The translations under genes were made by a program, and so were the position numbers. The notes beneath the pieces were generated by a model. It did not search any database. It worked only from the letters and a program-made list of their open reading frames with translations, and was not told where the DNA came from. This document shows, one piece after another, positions 20,496 to 30,722 of a DNA stretch of 64,000 nt; positions within the stretch are counted from its first letter, which is position 1, and each line of letters begins with the position of its first letter. Source of the stretch: Phymorhynchus buccinoides (Eukaryota; Mollusca; Gastropoda; Neogastropoda; Raphitomidae); NCBI GenBank assembly GCA_017654935.2, contig CM065690.1, forward strand, positions 17,155,256-17,219,255, given 5' to 3'.

Positions 20496-21397
20496 TTACT
20501 GAACATCAGAACATACATCTGGAACAATATGACAAGGTTTGGTGGGGCAGAACTTGCAGTAGTAGCGGGTGTCACGCCAGACCCCCTCCTTCCTGCACAG
20601 CCTGCAGGGCTTTGTGGAATGCTGCATGCCTGTAGTGGGAGGGAGGAGGAAAGAGAAGTGGTTTCCAGCAAGCCGGACATCATCGTCGCTTTGGTTCACC
20701 TCCACCACAGGCACCTGGTCAGGCCACATCCAGGCCATGATGACCCACTCCAGAAAACTCAGCAGGGTTTTGCAGGAGTTGTCAGCTGGTTTCTGGAGGA
20801 TGGAGGCGTTGCAGGCTGCCACTTGCATGAAATGGGGAAAAAAGCTTTTTTGTCCATTTCTTGCTTTTGCGCGTGCAGTCATACACCACCCATGTTCCTG
20901 TTGTATCGCGACGATGCTTCAGGCCGCCTGTTGATGCCCCGTCGCCTCCGGTCCTGAACGGGCTCCTCCACATGGCCATGCACTGTAGACAGCAGGTGCA
21001 CCACCTTGGTGCTGTCGTAGTTGGTGGCCACAATCTTCCCGTCACCACACACTGCAGCAGATGCGCCCGGGTTCAGCCTCACATCATGCAGTTCCAGCGG
21101 AATCCCCCGGTTCTCCCTCACCAGGGTGTTCTTTTCCGTCAGGATCAGGTACAGCCTGAGGCTGCTGTACCAGTTGTCGGTGTCCACGTGATAGCCCTTG
21201 TTCAGCTGGCTACCAGGTACAGCACCATCTTACTGGCTGATAAGGCTGGGTTGTCAACATTGGCAGCCTGAAGGACAGGCTTTACCTCGTTGATGGGGTC
21301 TTCCCGTCCCGCATACACCTTGAAGCGGTACAGTAACCCCACCATCCAACTCGCAGCACAGGTAGATTTTTATCCCAAACCTGGCGCGCTTCAGGGG
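20496..21397 (-). pseudogene. PiggyBac transposase C-terminal half with frameshifts
   Basis: Successive minus-strand frames give KRARFGIKIY, FKVYAGREDPINEVKPVLQ, DTDNWYSSLRLYLILTEKN, VRENRGIPLELHDV, YNRNMGGV and the cysteine-rich tail CRLCRKEGVWRDTRYYCKFC. These are the DDE domain and C-terminal zinc-binding region of piggyBac transposases. At least two frameshifts or stops break it (for example after VLYLVAS). A plus-strand frame over the same bases is a shadow. Confidence 0.9.
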
Positions 21398-21518
21398 CAG
21401 ACCTGCCGTTCACCCCGATTTCGGTGGGTAAACTCCGATTTTTTTTGGCTTCAACCCGCTCTCCGATCGCTATAGCTGAAACTCCGATATTTTGAGAGCC
21501 GTCAAGCAACATTATTTA

Positions 21519-23438
21519 CCGTAATTTCCGGCCTATAAGGCGACACAGCGCATAAGGCGCACCCCCTCTTTTTTAAAAAAAACCATAACCTGACATTACA
21601 TAGGACGCATACAGCGGAATAGGCGCAGAGAACCGGCTACTTTGAAAATTGAAACCAAAACTGAGCAACAGCGAAAGAAGGAAACGATCACCGAAAGTGG
21701 CCTGTGAAAATGAAAAACCAACAAGCAACAAATTGTTGAACAATACAAAAAGAAATCTTTCAAAAAGCATGCAATGAAAAAACGCTTGAAGCAAGTCATC
21801 CAGCAGCGACTCACTTCAATCAGTCATCATCATCTTCAGGCGCAGAGAATCCACAGAAATCCGACTCCTCTGTGTCTGACCTGAACAGCGCCATGAGTGC
21901 ATCCGTCAAAATGGCCTCGTTCGTGTCTGTCCGTGGCGTGACGTCATCTTCGGAATCGGAATCGCTCTCGGAGTTTGCCTCTCCGTCTTCTGCTCTTGAT
22001 GTTGATGCTTCCTCTTCTGTGTTCTGTGCTGAAGTTGTTGCGTCTGCTGGTGTGATTTCGGCTTTCTTGAATCCGCTGATTATCACACGAGCAGGAACCT
22101 GATCCCATGCAATCACGATCCAACTGCACACTTCTGCGATCGTGGCTCTCTTCATTCTCCCAGTCTTGGTGAAGGCATGCTCCCCGTCAGTCATCCATTT
22201 CTCCCAAAGAGCCCGGAGATTCACTTTGAAAGTGCGGTTGACTGAAATGTCCAAAGGCTGCAAGAATTTGGTTGTCCCTCCGGGGATCACAGCAAGAACA
22301 GAGTTTGTTGCCTTGATCGCTTGTTTCACAGGCTCTGTGATGTGTGCTCTCATGCTATCCATCACGAGCAAAGACTTTGACCGACGGAAGAAGCCACCTG
22401 GTCGTTTCGAGTAGCACTCATCCAGCCAATTCTTCATCATTGACTGGTCCATCCATCCTTTTGGATTGACTTTCACAACAATTCCAGGTGGGAATTTCTC
22501 TTTTGGCATTGTCTTTCGTTTGAAAATTGTCATGGGGGGTAGCTTTTTCCCAGAAGCCGTGCAAGCGAGTACGATGGTGAAATGGGTTTTTTCATGGCCT
22601 GTTGTTTTCAACGCGATAGATGATTCCCCTTTGGTATTGATTGTACGAGTGAGAGGCATATCAAACGTCAGTGGGACTTCATCCATGTTTACAACAAAAT
22701 CCGACGAGATCAGATTTTCCGCGATCTGTTCGTTCGCAAAATTTCGAAAGAGTTGAAGTTTTTCTTGCAGATCAGCTGGTACTTGTTGGCATAGCGTTGT
22801 TTTCGTACGAATTGACAGATTGTGGCGCCGCATAAATCGAAAGCACCAAGTCACATTGCCCGTGAAATCAGTGATGCCTTTTGCCTTTGCCATTTCTATG
22901 GCTTTCAGTCGTACTTGTACAGTGTTCAGGCCCCTACCATCGGCTCTCATGACTTGAACCCAGTCAGTTAATTCGGTCTCTAGCTCTGGCCATCTAGCTC
23001 TGCATGTTCGAAATGTCTTCCGGGTTTTCTTGCACGCGTTCAGTTTCGTCTTATGCAGTCGCCACTTTCGAATCATTGATTCGTTGATCCCAATCTCAAA
23101 AGCAGCTCTCCTATTGCCTTTTTCTTCTGCCAACGAAATTGCCTTCAGTTTAAATTCTGCATCGTATGACATGCGTTTGGTCTTCGGCATGATGAAGTTG
23201 ATCCGATCAATGCTTTGTCTGAATGTGATCGCGGCAGAGAACTGATCACGATCGACAGTGAAATGTGAGCTGTTGCCGGTTTGTTGACGGAAGTTTCCAG
23301 CGCATGGTGAGTGATTTTTTCACCCCTGACCCCAACATAACTTTTCTATTTTGATAATAGAATAGGCGCATACATCCGATAGGGCGCAGGGGTCAAAGTG
23401 CAGTCAAAAAGTTGCGTCTTATAGGCCGGAAATTACGG
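21519..23438 (-). mobile_element. Pogo/Tigger-like DNA transposon, apparently intact
   Basis: Terminal inverted repeats of about 21 bases (CCGTAATTTCCGGCCTATAAG) lie within TA dinucleotides (21517-21518 and 23439-23440). The 1.92-kb element contains a single uninterrupted transposase frame. It is the least decayed transposon in the window and sits inside the hAT-like element, so it is one of the latest insertions. Confidence 0.92.
21820..23190 (-). CDS. Pogo/Tigger-family transposase, 456 aa, intact
   Basis: Starts at ATG 23190 (MPKTKRMSYDAEFKLKAISL) and ends in an acidic tail. Residues 1-60 form a helix-turn-helix (psq/CENP-B type) and about 65-135 a second CENP-B-like DNA-binding domain (RGLNTVQVRLKAIEMAKAKG). 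The DDE domain follows, with Asp170 (VVNMDEVPLTF), Asp278 (LLVMDSMRAH) and Asp314 (QPLDISVNRTFK). The 35-residue gap gives a DD35D arrangement. The C terminus (about 390-456) is rich in Ser, Glu and Asp. No stop or frameshift is seen, and the length is normal for Tigger-type transposases. The protein would cut and paste elements at TA targets. Activity is inferred, not shown. Confidence 0.92.
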   Translation of the reverse strand: MPKTKRMSYDAEFKLKAISLAEEKGNRRAAFEIGINESMIRKWRLHKTKLNACKKTRKTFRTCRARWPELETELTDWVQVMRADGRGLNTVQVRLKAIEMAKAKGITDFTGNVTWCFRFMRRHNLSIRTKTTLCQQVPADLQEKLQLFRNFANEQIAENLISSDFVVNMDEVPLTFDMPLTRTINTKGESSIALKTTGHEKTHFTIVLACTASGKKLPPMTIFKRKTMPKEKFPPGIVVKVNPKGWMDQSMMKNWLDECYSKRPGGFFRRSKSLLVMDSMRAHITEPVKQAIKATNSVLAVIPGGTTKFLQPLDISVNRTFKVNLRALWEKWMTDGEHAFTKTGRMKRATIAEVCSWIVIAWDQVPARVIISGFKKAEITPADATTSAQNTEEEASTSRAEDGEANSESDSDSEDDVTPRTDTNEAILTDALMALFRSDTEESDFCGFSAPEDDDD

Positions 23439-23727
23439 TAGTCATGTTGCTAAGGAAGTGAGAGCTCTCTAATGCAGAAGGGAAGCATTAACGACTGCCG
23501 GAAAGCATTCAACTTCCTGTTTCTATGGCCGCCATTGTGCACAGAGCTCAATTGAAGCCTAATTTTTATCGATTTTCTTCGACTTTTGGGGGGAATTTTT
23601 TTTGTTCATTCCAAGCGATAGACTACGATGTTATCGATGTTTTTACCCATAAATTGTGTGCCAATCGTGCTTTTGGACTTGGTTATAGGGGCCAGAGTGA
23701 AGTGACTATTGAGACTCATGCTAGTGC

Positions 23728-23990
23728 AGTGCCTACTGTCGTATGAAAAAAAGTAGCATCGTGTAAATTCTTCGCTCGCTACTATGAGACTTAGCATTTG
23801 CGACATTGAGCGAAGTTTTTTAAATTTCACTTTTTTCCGTAATGTCATGAAATATGAACGATTTGAGTACGGAAAAGTGTTTCAAATACGGAAAAAGTTA
23901 AATTTGTCGTTCATCCTTAATGTCGCAAATGCTAACTCATAGTAGTGAGCGAAGAATTTACACGATGCTACCTTTTTGCATACGACACCT
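23728..23990. mobile_element. Palindromic MITE with ~60-base inverted ends
   Basis: Inverted arms begin GTCGTATG and include TAGCATCGTGTAAATTCTTC and ATTTGCGACATT on both sides. CCTACT flanks both ends. It interrupts a plus-strand frame that begins ATGGCCGCCATTGTGC near 23525. Confidence 0.8.
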
Positions 23991-24659
23991 ACTAGCCTAT
24001 GGTTAACTTTGATTATCGATCGACCGGTCATCTGCTGAGGATTCCGACACTATTTTAGACAGTGAATTGGATAGTTTCATTGATTTTTATAGGACTTAGA
24101 GTGGTTTAACACTTTATGCAAAGCATAGAGATACTTTTCACACGAAAACGTCGATCGCGAATGATCGGCAATGAGACCGACAGGTGTGCGTATCCCAACA
24201 TAATTTTTACCTGTTGATTGCATTACTAAAATAACCCTTACAGAAAGGCAAGTAAGTTTATTTTGAGCTTTTAATGTTTCTCTGATCATGTAAGTGACTT
24301 GTGTCTGCAATGTTTTAATAATAAACACACTACACCTTTTTTTTTAACATCTTTGTTGAGCACACCTTTTTTTGTATATTTCGATTTTCGTAATAATCAA
24401 AAAATAAACAAAACCAAAATGTCAAATTCGCAAAAATAACATTGTCAACAGTTGAACACAGAAAACAATATCATAGCAAGATTACTACAAAGTTTCATTA
24501 ACTTTTATTCACAAATAATTTCAATATAAATAATTTTTGAATAAGCATACCCATTTCTAGTTCATTCTGCCAAATCCTTACATGATTGTGGGCTTGGCTC
24601 AGCCACTTCTTTATAGGATGCTATATGCTTTTCCATGCTTTCTGGGGTACTTTTCTGCT

Positions 24660-24792
24660 CACTAATCATTAAAAAGTCTTCAGCTTCAGGGGGCGTTGCC
24701 CCCTGACCCCCAACAGGGGCGTTGCCCCTGTACCCCACTAGGGGCCTACACCGGCCCCCAGACCCCCACCCTACTTTTTCATTTCTAAATAT
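24660..24792. repeat. GGGGCGTTGCCCC-type repeat, copy 2
   Basis: GC-rich stretch of short self-complementary words (GGGGGCGTTGCCCCCTGACC, GGGGCGTTGCCCCTG), sharing AGCTTCAGGGGG with 12165-12300. Confidence 0.7.
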
Positions 24793-24804
24793 ATGGCAGG
24801 TCTG

Positions 24805-25140
24805 CAGGGGGGTGTATTGGCACAAGATCAGCCGACCTTTCCACAGCAGCAGGCTCTCATCCACTCACGCTGCTCGTCGTGGCTCGTACACCTCTTGAAA
24901 CTTGCCATGCAAGTAGTCCGGCACGGGCCGGATCTTGTAGAGGCGGTCATAGGCAGGATCGTCCCGTGCTGGCAGGGCTGCATTGTTGTTGAAGTGCAGG
25001 AACTGCAGGATGATCTGGAAAGGAAGTTTTTGATTGAACTCGTTTTGAGCTTTGTACTCGCGTGTACGGGAACCGTGGCCAGAGTCCGTCTGCATGTGTC
25101 TCCGTTGATCGGAGTACCGTTGCCTGTCCGTATCGTGTTG
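24805..25140 (-). pseudogene. PiggyBac transposase central fragment
   Basis: The frame FQIILQFLHFNNN, ARDDPAYDRLYKIRPVPDYL and KFQEVYEP is a hallmark of piggyBac transposases. A TGA replaces the codon before VDESLLLWKGRL, which is followed by CQYTPL. The sequence breaks at the hAT-like terminus at 24804 and resumes at 21397 with PLKRARFGIK. Confidence 0.9.
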
Positions 25141-25685
25141 ACAGAGAGATCGATGTTCGATATCCCAGTCTTCCTCCTCCCTCCTGGACAACTGTTCATC
25201 TGTTAGAAAGGAAGGGGCATCATTTTCATCCGTGAGAAACGCTGGCGAACGGTGAGAAACTCGACCTCCAGAGTTTTCCTCTTCGGCCAAAGCCTGTTCT
25301 TGAGCTCGGGCAGAGTCAGAGTACGGCCTATCATAAGTCAGTGTCTCGGTGGGCCTAGGTTCGAGAAGAGAAGCTGAAGGAACCAGAACAAGACCTTTCT
25401 TCTGCAGCTCTGCTAACATATCCGACACTAAGGCGGAAGAATCGACTAAGGCGATGACCTGCTCCGTTTGAGACTCAGGAACTTCAGACATGACAGGCAC
25501 AGAGGAAGGAGGGGAGAGGGGTGTTTCTTCTTCGAACTCGAAGACGAAGAAGATTTTGACTTCGAACTAGACTCTTTCCTAGAGCTGGACGACGAAGAGG
25601 ACGGGAGAAACTTGCCCTTATCGTCTCTAGCTAGCTTAGACGAAGAGGGAGGAACAGGAGTGACCACGGGGTCGACAGACGACAT
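25140..25685 (-). pseudogene. DIRS-type retrotransposon ORF1 (gag-like) fragment
   Basis: ATG 25685 opens MSSVDPVVTPVPPSSSKLAR, with a Ser/Lys-rich run. After a frameshift near 25500 it continues VDSSALVSDMLAELQKKG to FLTDENDAPSFLTDEQLSRR and EEDWDIEHRSL. Parts recur at 41341-41480 and 40960-41010, inside the second DIRS mosaic, which supports the assignment. At about 25140 it passes straight into piggyBac sequence. Confidence 0.65.
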
Positions 25686-25759
25686 TGTCGAACCGGGGGC
25701 ACAAACACGTTATCAAGCAAATATTCAAGCAATTCAAATAAAAGCGAATTCAAAGAAAT

Positions 25760-26060
25760 AATCAGTCTAATCTATGTACTGACAATACCTGTCACCCAAA
25801 AAGGGGAAAGGAACACAGAAGAGCGAGGGATGTTGCCTGGTTAGGGAGAAATTCGAAAAAAAGTTTGCTAAGCAAATTAAAGCATGGCTGCTCCAAAGTG
25901 GAGAAAATGTATTATGATTCAAGGTTGGCTCCCCGGAAGTGACGTCAATGAAGGGGTTCCTCAGCGGTATTGTATAACCAGACCAAGAGAAGTAATTTAG
26001 TCTTAGACTAAAGACTTTTTGGTCTTTGGTAATTGGCTTAAGCTCCAAATTGGAAGAGAT
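25760..26060. repeat. DIRS terminal-type repeat, copy 1
   Basis: Almost identical to 41490-41800 (CAATACCTGTCACCCAAAAA through GGAAGAGATAACTCATTC) and similar to 44540-44740. Placed next to gag-like starts, so probably a terminal or leader region. Confidence 0.75.
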
Positions 26061-26600
26061 AACTCATTCAGATGGCGTCTGATTAAAGAAGAAAAACGAA
26101 ATAAATCAAGAGCAAAAACAAACATGGCTGACGTCACCCCGAAAACGAACAAGAGAGTGAACGAAATAATTTTTCAACTAAAACGAACACCAAGAAATGA
26201 CAATGAAATAATATCGATAGGATGACTAACAGCCTTCCCAAGAAACTGAATAGAACAAAGCTATGCACGGAACGAACCCACCAGATAGACAAGAGTCAGA
26301 AAAGGCGGAGCAGGGTAGGCCCAGGTGTGGTTGAAAGGCTGGAAAATTCAAGAATGACATATCCGGTGCCCCAAGGGTGCGCGTCATACCCGGAAGTAAG
26401 GGGAGTCACTCCCGCTACTCCCTGCGGTATGGGTGCAGTCCCATGGGGCCAGTTTCGTTTTAGCTATGTGCTAGGGTAAGGTTCCAGGTTGTTTTAGGCT
26501 AATGCAGTTGTTTTGAGTGTTGGTAAGTATTAAATTAAATAGATAGTAGGATTAATCAAAATCCACCAATCTATTCTAGCCATACACTAGAAAGGCTATT
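26061..26600. repeat. DIRS leader or terminal region
   Basis: Contains a 58-base segment (GATGGCGTCTGATTAAAGAA...) that recurs at 44479, then GGAACGAACCCACCAG and GCTAATGCAGTTGTTTTGAG followed by GTTGGTAAGTATT. These are words shared with the other DIRS-like termini at 27660 and 42640. Confidence 0.65.
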
Positions 26601-26920
26601 CACTTCCGGATGAGAGGCGAGATTCGAAAAGTTCGGCTCGGGAACAGAGGACTGCTCGGGAACAACTGGAACAAGACGCGAAGCAGACAGCGAAACTGAT
26701 GGCTGAGTCGTAGCAGACGACTTTTTACGCGATGACTTTTCTTTAGACGACCTTTCTTTCTTCGACTTTTCTTGGAAAGACTTTTCTCCCTGCTACTGAC
26801 GGAAGTAGCAGACGCAGAGACAAAACGACCCTGCTCGTCACGCGAAAGAGAAATGATAGAGGGAGAAACCGAAGAAACAACAGTCTGAGAGACTGAAGAG
26901 AGTGGAGGTGGAGAAGCCAT
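26600..26920 (-). pseudogene. Second DIRS ORF1-like start
   Basis: From ATG 26920 the frame reads MASPPPLSSVSQTVVSS, then LSRDEQGRFVSAS and a Ser/Lys/Arg-rich stretch. The RDEQGRF and RDDKGKF segments and the overall composition match the frame at 25685. It is truncated after about 106 codons. Confidence 0.55.
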
Positions 26921-26999
26921 AATGGCTGACCGAGTTCGACAAAACGAAGTAGGCTAAGGCCCACAAAATATTCCACCACTCCAAAATTAGAAACTCTAG

Positions 27000-27896
27000 A
27001 AGAGGCTAAATAGAGCGATTAGAGAGCTGAAGGCCTCTAAAAACGAGCTAGATAGGAGAAAAAGGAACGAACAAACCAGAATTGAAGCAATGAAAGACAA
27101 TTCTCAGGTGCAGGAGAAACCCAAGTCGTACATGGCGCCCTGGGAGATCAGGAATGAGGGGAAGTCACCCTGGATGACTAGACCACAGCTGCTATCATGG
27201 GAGCTTACCCACTGCGATAGCAGGCTAGTAGGCCTAGCTCCAGGGCTAACTTCTTTTATTTTATGTGTTAAGGATGAACCCAGGTCGAGTTTGAAGAGAC
27301 GAAACCACGCGCGCGCGCGTGCACTAGTAGTGCACGGTGAGTGACGAACAGAAAAATTCAAACTGTGAAAGTTCTAGCGAACTTAGACTAGAGAAACTGA
27401 GCCAATCGAGACTCAGTATTACACTGAAACCGATGATAGAGAGGAACAGGAACGAACCCACCAGTTAAGAGTGTTGTAAACCAAAAAGGGTAGAAGCCAG
27501 GCAGCCCAGGTCAACAAAGAAACGCTGGAAAATTGTAATGGCGGAAGTAGGCTCTCATTGGCCTAGCCTACACTAGACCGGTAAGGGGGATCACTCCTGC
27601 CCCACATCCGGCTAGGGGTCAAGGCCAGTGCCTACTTTCGTTTTTCTATATGCTATGGTATAGCTCCAGGTCGCTTAACGCTAATGCAGTTGTTTCAGGT
27701 GTTGGTACCTACCAACACCTAAAACAAAAAAGAGTCCCTCCCTTCCTCCCTCGCTTCGGATGCTTCTTTTTTAGGGAGTATCAGGAATGAGGGGAAGTCA
27801 CCCCGGATGACTAGGCTACGGTACGCTATCATGGGAACTAACCCCACCGCGATAGCTGGCCTAGTAGGCCTAGCTCCGTGGCTGACTTCGTTTATT
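27000..27896. repeat. DIRS terminal regions in duplicate
   Basis: Holds two copies of the GATCAGGAATGAGGGGAAG/ATCATGGGA segment (27145 and 27779) and a 200-base block ending CAGTTGTTTCAGGTGTTGG that is nearly identical to 42470-42665. No complete reading frame. Confidence 0.65.
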
Positions 27897-28634
27897 TTAT
27901 GTGTTAAGGTTTAACCCAGGTCGGTTGGTGTGAACCTGCGCGACCACCACCTTCCTGATGGAGAAGGTGTCGCTTTCGCTCCTGGTTTCGATGTCCCTGA
28001 GATAGTACTGGAGGAACATGTTGCGTGATCTCCAGAACGCGGACGCCATGACTTTCAACAAGGGAACCCCTCTGAGGAGAGCGAGTGAGGAAGAGATGGT
28101 GCGCAGTTCATGCGCCCTGACAGGGCTAGCAGGAAGGCTCAAAAGGGACTTGGAGTAGGCTAGCTTAACCAAGTCCAGAATCCACCTGGAGACAGTGATT
28201 TTAGAAATGTCCTTCAGGTACCTCGGGTTAATAGACAGGAAAAGCCGGCGCCTAGCGCCCCTGAGCAGCTTTGTCCTGGAGAGATAGAGTCTGAGGGCCC
28301 TGACCGGACAGAGAAAACGGTCAGCATCGTCAGGGCCGAGAACAGAACAGAGACTGGAGATGTGAACAACGGGAGAGGAAACGTCCCCCGGTTGGTTTTT
28401 TGCTCTGAACTCCGGAAGAAAGCTCAATGAGACCGATGAGTAGTCGGCCGAGAACTCGACGTCGCGGGCCAGGCCGCTGAGCGCATGGAGGCCGCTGACC
28501 CTTCTGGCAGTGGCCAGAGCGATCAGAAAAACTGTCTTGAGGGTGAGAATCTTAAAACTGCCCCATTCTTCTGCCGAATACTCTGGGAAATCCTCACTAT
28601 CACTCACTGTAGCATCACTAGCAGACGACTCCAT
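27897..28634 (-). CDS. Chimeric frame: piggyBac N terminus fused to DIRS tyrosine recombinase
   Basis: A 245-codon frame from ATG 28634. The first ~25 codons are piggyBac-like (DSEDFPEYSAEEW). From SFKILTLKTVFLIALATARR the frame is a DIRS-type tyrosine recombinase catalytic domain: Arg in ARRVSGLHAL, the H-x-x-R motif in RAHELRTISSSLA, and Tyr near FLQYYLRD. All four signature residues appear to be present. The N-terminal core-binding domain of the recombinase is missing, so activity is doubtful. The fusion follows from a DIRS fragment sitting inside the piggyBac gene. Whether it is expressed is unknown. Confidence 0.7.
   Translation of the reverse strand: MESSASDATVSDSEDFPEYSAEEWGSFKILTLKTVFLIALATARRVSGLHALSGLARDVEFSADYSSVSLSFLPEFRAKNQPGDVSSPVVHISSLCSVLGPDDADRFLCPVRALRLYLSRTKLLRGARRRLFLSINPRYLKDISKITVSRWILDLVKLAYSKSLLSLPASPVRAHELRTISSSLALLRGVPLLKVMASAFWRSRNMFLQYYLRDIETRSESDTFSIRKVVVAQVHTNRPGLNLNT
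28561..28634 (-). pseudogene. PiggyBac transposase N-terminal fragment
   Basis: Encodes MESSASDATVSDSEDFPEY and SAEEW from ATG 28634, the acidic start typical of piggyBac transposases. It then joins in frame to a DIRS tyrosine recombinase. The exact junction is estimated. Confidence 0.5.
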
Positions 28635-28908
28635 TTTCACTCCTACACACTTTCATTCACAACTTGACACGCACGCACATTCTTGCTTCTCTTTGTGAAT
28701 GGAGCATCCCTTACTATCCCAAAATACTATGAGGACTTTCATTGGTCTAAAGCTAAGTCAATGCCAGCTTCCCTGACCCCTCCACGCTGGGTCACGGCGT
28801 TTGCACGTGATAGAAAGGTACTACACACGTGGCACCGGTTAAGAACGCTATGAAAACATATGGTTGTTTGGGGAATTCCCGGTTGCCTACGTTATGAATA
28901 CAAGAGGG

Positions 28909-29186
28909 TTAAAGCGCACACTTTTTAGCTGGAAATCACCGACAATGTCCCCGACAGTCAGAGCCCACTCCAGCTCAAACTCGTCACGATCACTAGTACT
29001 GCCAGAAAGGGCAGAAAAGCCTTTCGCGTTCACAGTGTAGTTTTTGATGTTGTCAAACTCTGGGTGTAGATCCCGGAATACTTCTAACAATGTGTACGCT
29101 GATGGAAATGTACCAATTGATTTCACTGCATCCGCATGATCGCATTTAGACATAGAAATGGCAATCGCGTGCCTTGCGCCCGCCAT
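28909..29186 (-). pseudogene. 5' part of the interrupted small open frame
   Basis: Starts at ATG 29186 (MAGARHAIAISMSKCDHADA) and runs open to the TTAA at 28909-28912, about 92 codons, including an acidic STSDRDEFELEW segment. I do not recognise the protein. It could be an exon of a host gene or part of an older transposon. Confidence 0.45.
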
Positions 29187-29257
29187 TGTGTTGGCAGATG
29201 TTGATCATGAAAGTCTGCGCGTGTAACGGTCCTTGACTACGCCGAGTGAGAGTGCAA

Positions 29258-29400
29258 TGGTTGTTTCCCTTGCATCGTCTGCTCAAATTGCTTCTTTTTT
29301 CTTCTTTTTTTAAACTCGTCCACAAAAAAAATTAGGGTTGGCAGCAAAAACTAGGCTCAGTCGGGTTACCGGAAACAGACATTTTGTTGTTGTTGGCCTC
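29258..29400. repeat. Dispersed repeat shared with 6228-6360
   Basis: Second copy in the same orientation, upstream of the small open frame that begins at 29186 on the minus strand. Confidence 0.65.
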
Positions 29401-29579
29401 ATCATATCTGATGGGTGATAGAGACTCATTGCTCACACACCACTCATTCCAAGCCTCAACATGTATTCACAGCTACGATGTCAGGGTGACGTGTAGGCTG
29501 CAGTGATAATACAATTGAAGCAGGAGCCAACATGGACAGGATGTGCAAGGAAAATAATTTAAACTTGTAGGTTTTTCTT

Positions 29580-30722
29580 TTATATGTGTATCCTTGAAAC
29601 GTAATCATGGTTTGAAAGGATGCATAGCCTCATGCTCTCATCAGCCATGATTATGGTTGAAACTTCCACTCAAGTTTTTCAATGGAGTCAACAAGTTGAA
29701 CACTAACATCAAACTCCATTGCTTTGGCGCTTCCTGTCCAATTCTTGTAGCCGATATGCTGGGGGAGGCTCTATACACTATGTTCCCATTTGGAACAAAC
29801 CACACAGTCTGAAATCCGTGTGTCGATCTGCTCCTGGTAGGGGTCTATCAGCATTTGCAGGTTGTCAGGGTTATCCTGAGCCTCGGCCAGAGTGACGACG
29901 CATGTGTTGTGCTTGGAGTTGGCCTTCTCAAGATTGGCGATCTGGAGCATCATTTTGAAGGATCCTCGCCATGGTCACCGCCAATCTTGATCCATATTTC
30001 CTCCTGGGATGCACCCTTTATGTCACGTTAGCCGATCTTGCTTGTCGTATTCGTCCAGCAATTTGGTGACATGCTGGGACATCCTTGATGCCTGCTACGG
30101 GCGTTTGGAATCAGGTTGTAGGCCTCGACCGCTTGTGCAGTCCGTGTTTTGTTAAACTGAGGCCCAGTGCAGCACGCAAAGCAGCGCTTCAATTTCTGTG
30201 ACAGAAACCTGACCACAACCTGCGTTTTCCAGAACTATCTTCTTACGAGCTTTGCACAAGGACTTTAGTTCTTGGGCCTGCTGTCTGACAGCGTCTTCCT
30301 CGGTGTTTCCTGATATGTTCCAGCGAACTTTCTCCACTTCTTTGGCCCATTTCTTTCTTAGTGGCGTTCAGGCCTTTGTTGATGATTTCCTGGGTTTTGT
30401 TACTTTCTTCAAAATATTGGGTGACCTGGCACCTGAAAATGTCCTGTCCCCTTTGCATGGACTGATCAGGTGCTAACGAAAGACTTGGAATGTTTTAACT
30501 TCTCTTTGACATTACATCATGTATGGTCAGATCTTAACACTGTGATTGCCCTGAAATGGCCTTAGTTTTCGGCAGGGCTATTGGCAACATGAGTTTACTC
30601 GACGTTGGTCAGGTACTGAGGTGTTCCTATGTAATTTTTCATTTTATGGATATTGATAGGGATTGTGGTTTTAGCAAGAAGTCTGCGCTGTCTTGAACCG
30701 GCGTTAGTTATCACCATACAGG
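29580..30722 (-). mobile_element. Composite transposon segment, tandem copy 1
   Basis: On the minus strand, in broken frames, two kinds of transposase sequence appear. One is a Mutator-like block (NWTGSAKAMEFDVSVQLVDS near 29650-29760). The other is GGD, then MLQIANLEKANSKHNTCVV and TLAEAQDNPDNL, next to a basic region (ELKSLCKARKKIVLEN). The same composite recurs at 32390-33375. Many stops show that it is inactive. Confidence 0.65.

Larger units (their letters stand above)
21398..24804. mobile_element. hAT-like element with CAGACCTGCC ends inside the piggyBac gene
   Basis: Termini are CAGACCTGCC (21398-21407) and GGCAGGTCTG (24795-24804), flanked on both sides by CAGGGG. Removing it brings the piggyBac residues CQYTPL and KRARFGIK together as in family members. 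Inside are a complete pogo-like element, a MITE and a GC-rich repeat, leaving roughly 1 kb of its own sequence. Only short plus-strand frames such as the one at 23525 remain, and none is recognisable as transposase. Confidence 0.75.
20182..28908 (-). mobile_element. PiggyBac-type element, heavily nested and inactive
   Basis: Bounded by TTAA on both sides, with ends CCCCTTCACTGCCG (left) and CCCTCTTGTATTC (right, read inward). The left end resembles the CCCTTTCACCGCC ends of the small TTAA elements. Transposase pieces occur in the right order on the minus strand: an acidic N terminus (28634-28561), a central part (25140-24805) and a C-terminal half (21397-20496). A DIRS mosaic and a hAT-like element separate them. 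Frameshifts and an internal TGA before VDESLLLWKGRL show that it is dead. Confidence 0.6.

Noticed and set aside
20529..21271. Plus-strand frames of about 140 codons
   Set aside because: Antisense shadows of the piggyBac transposase fragment on the minus strand.
20496..21397. Domesticated PGBD-type host gene
   Set aside because: Stops and frameshifts break the DDE domain and the rest is separated by insertions, so it is a dead copy.
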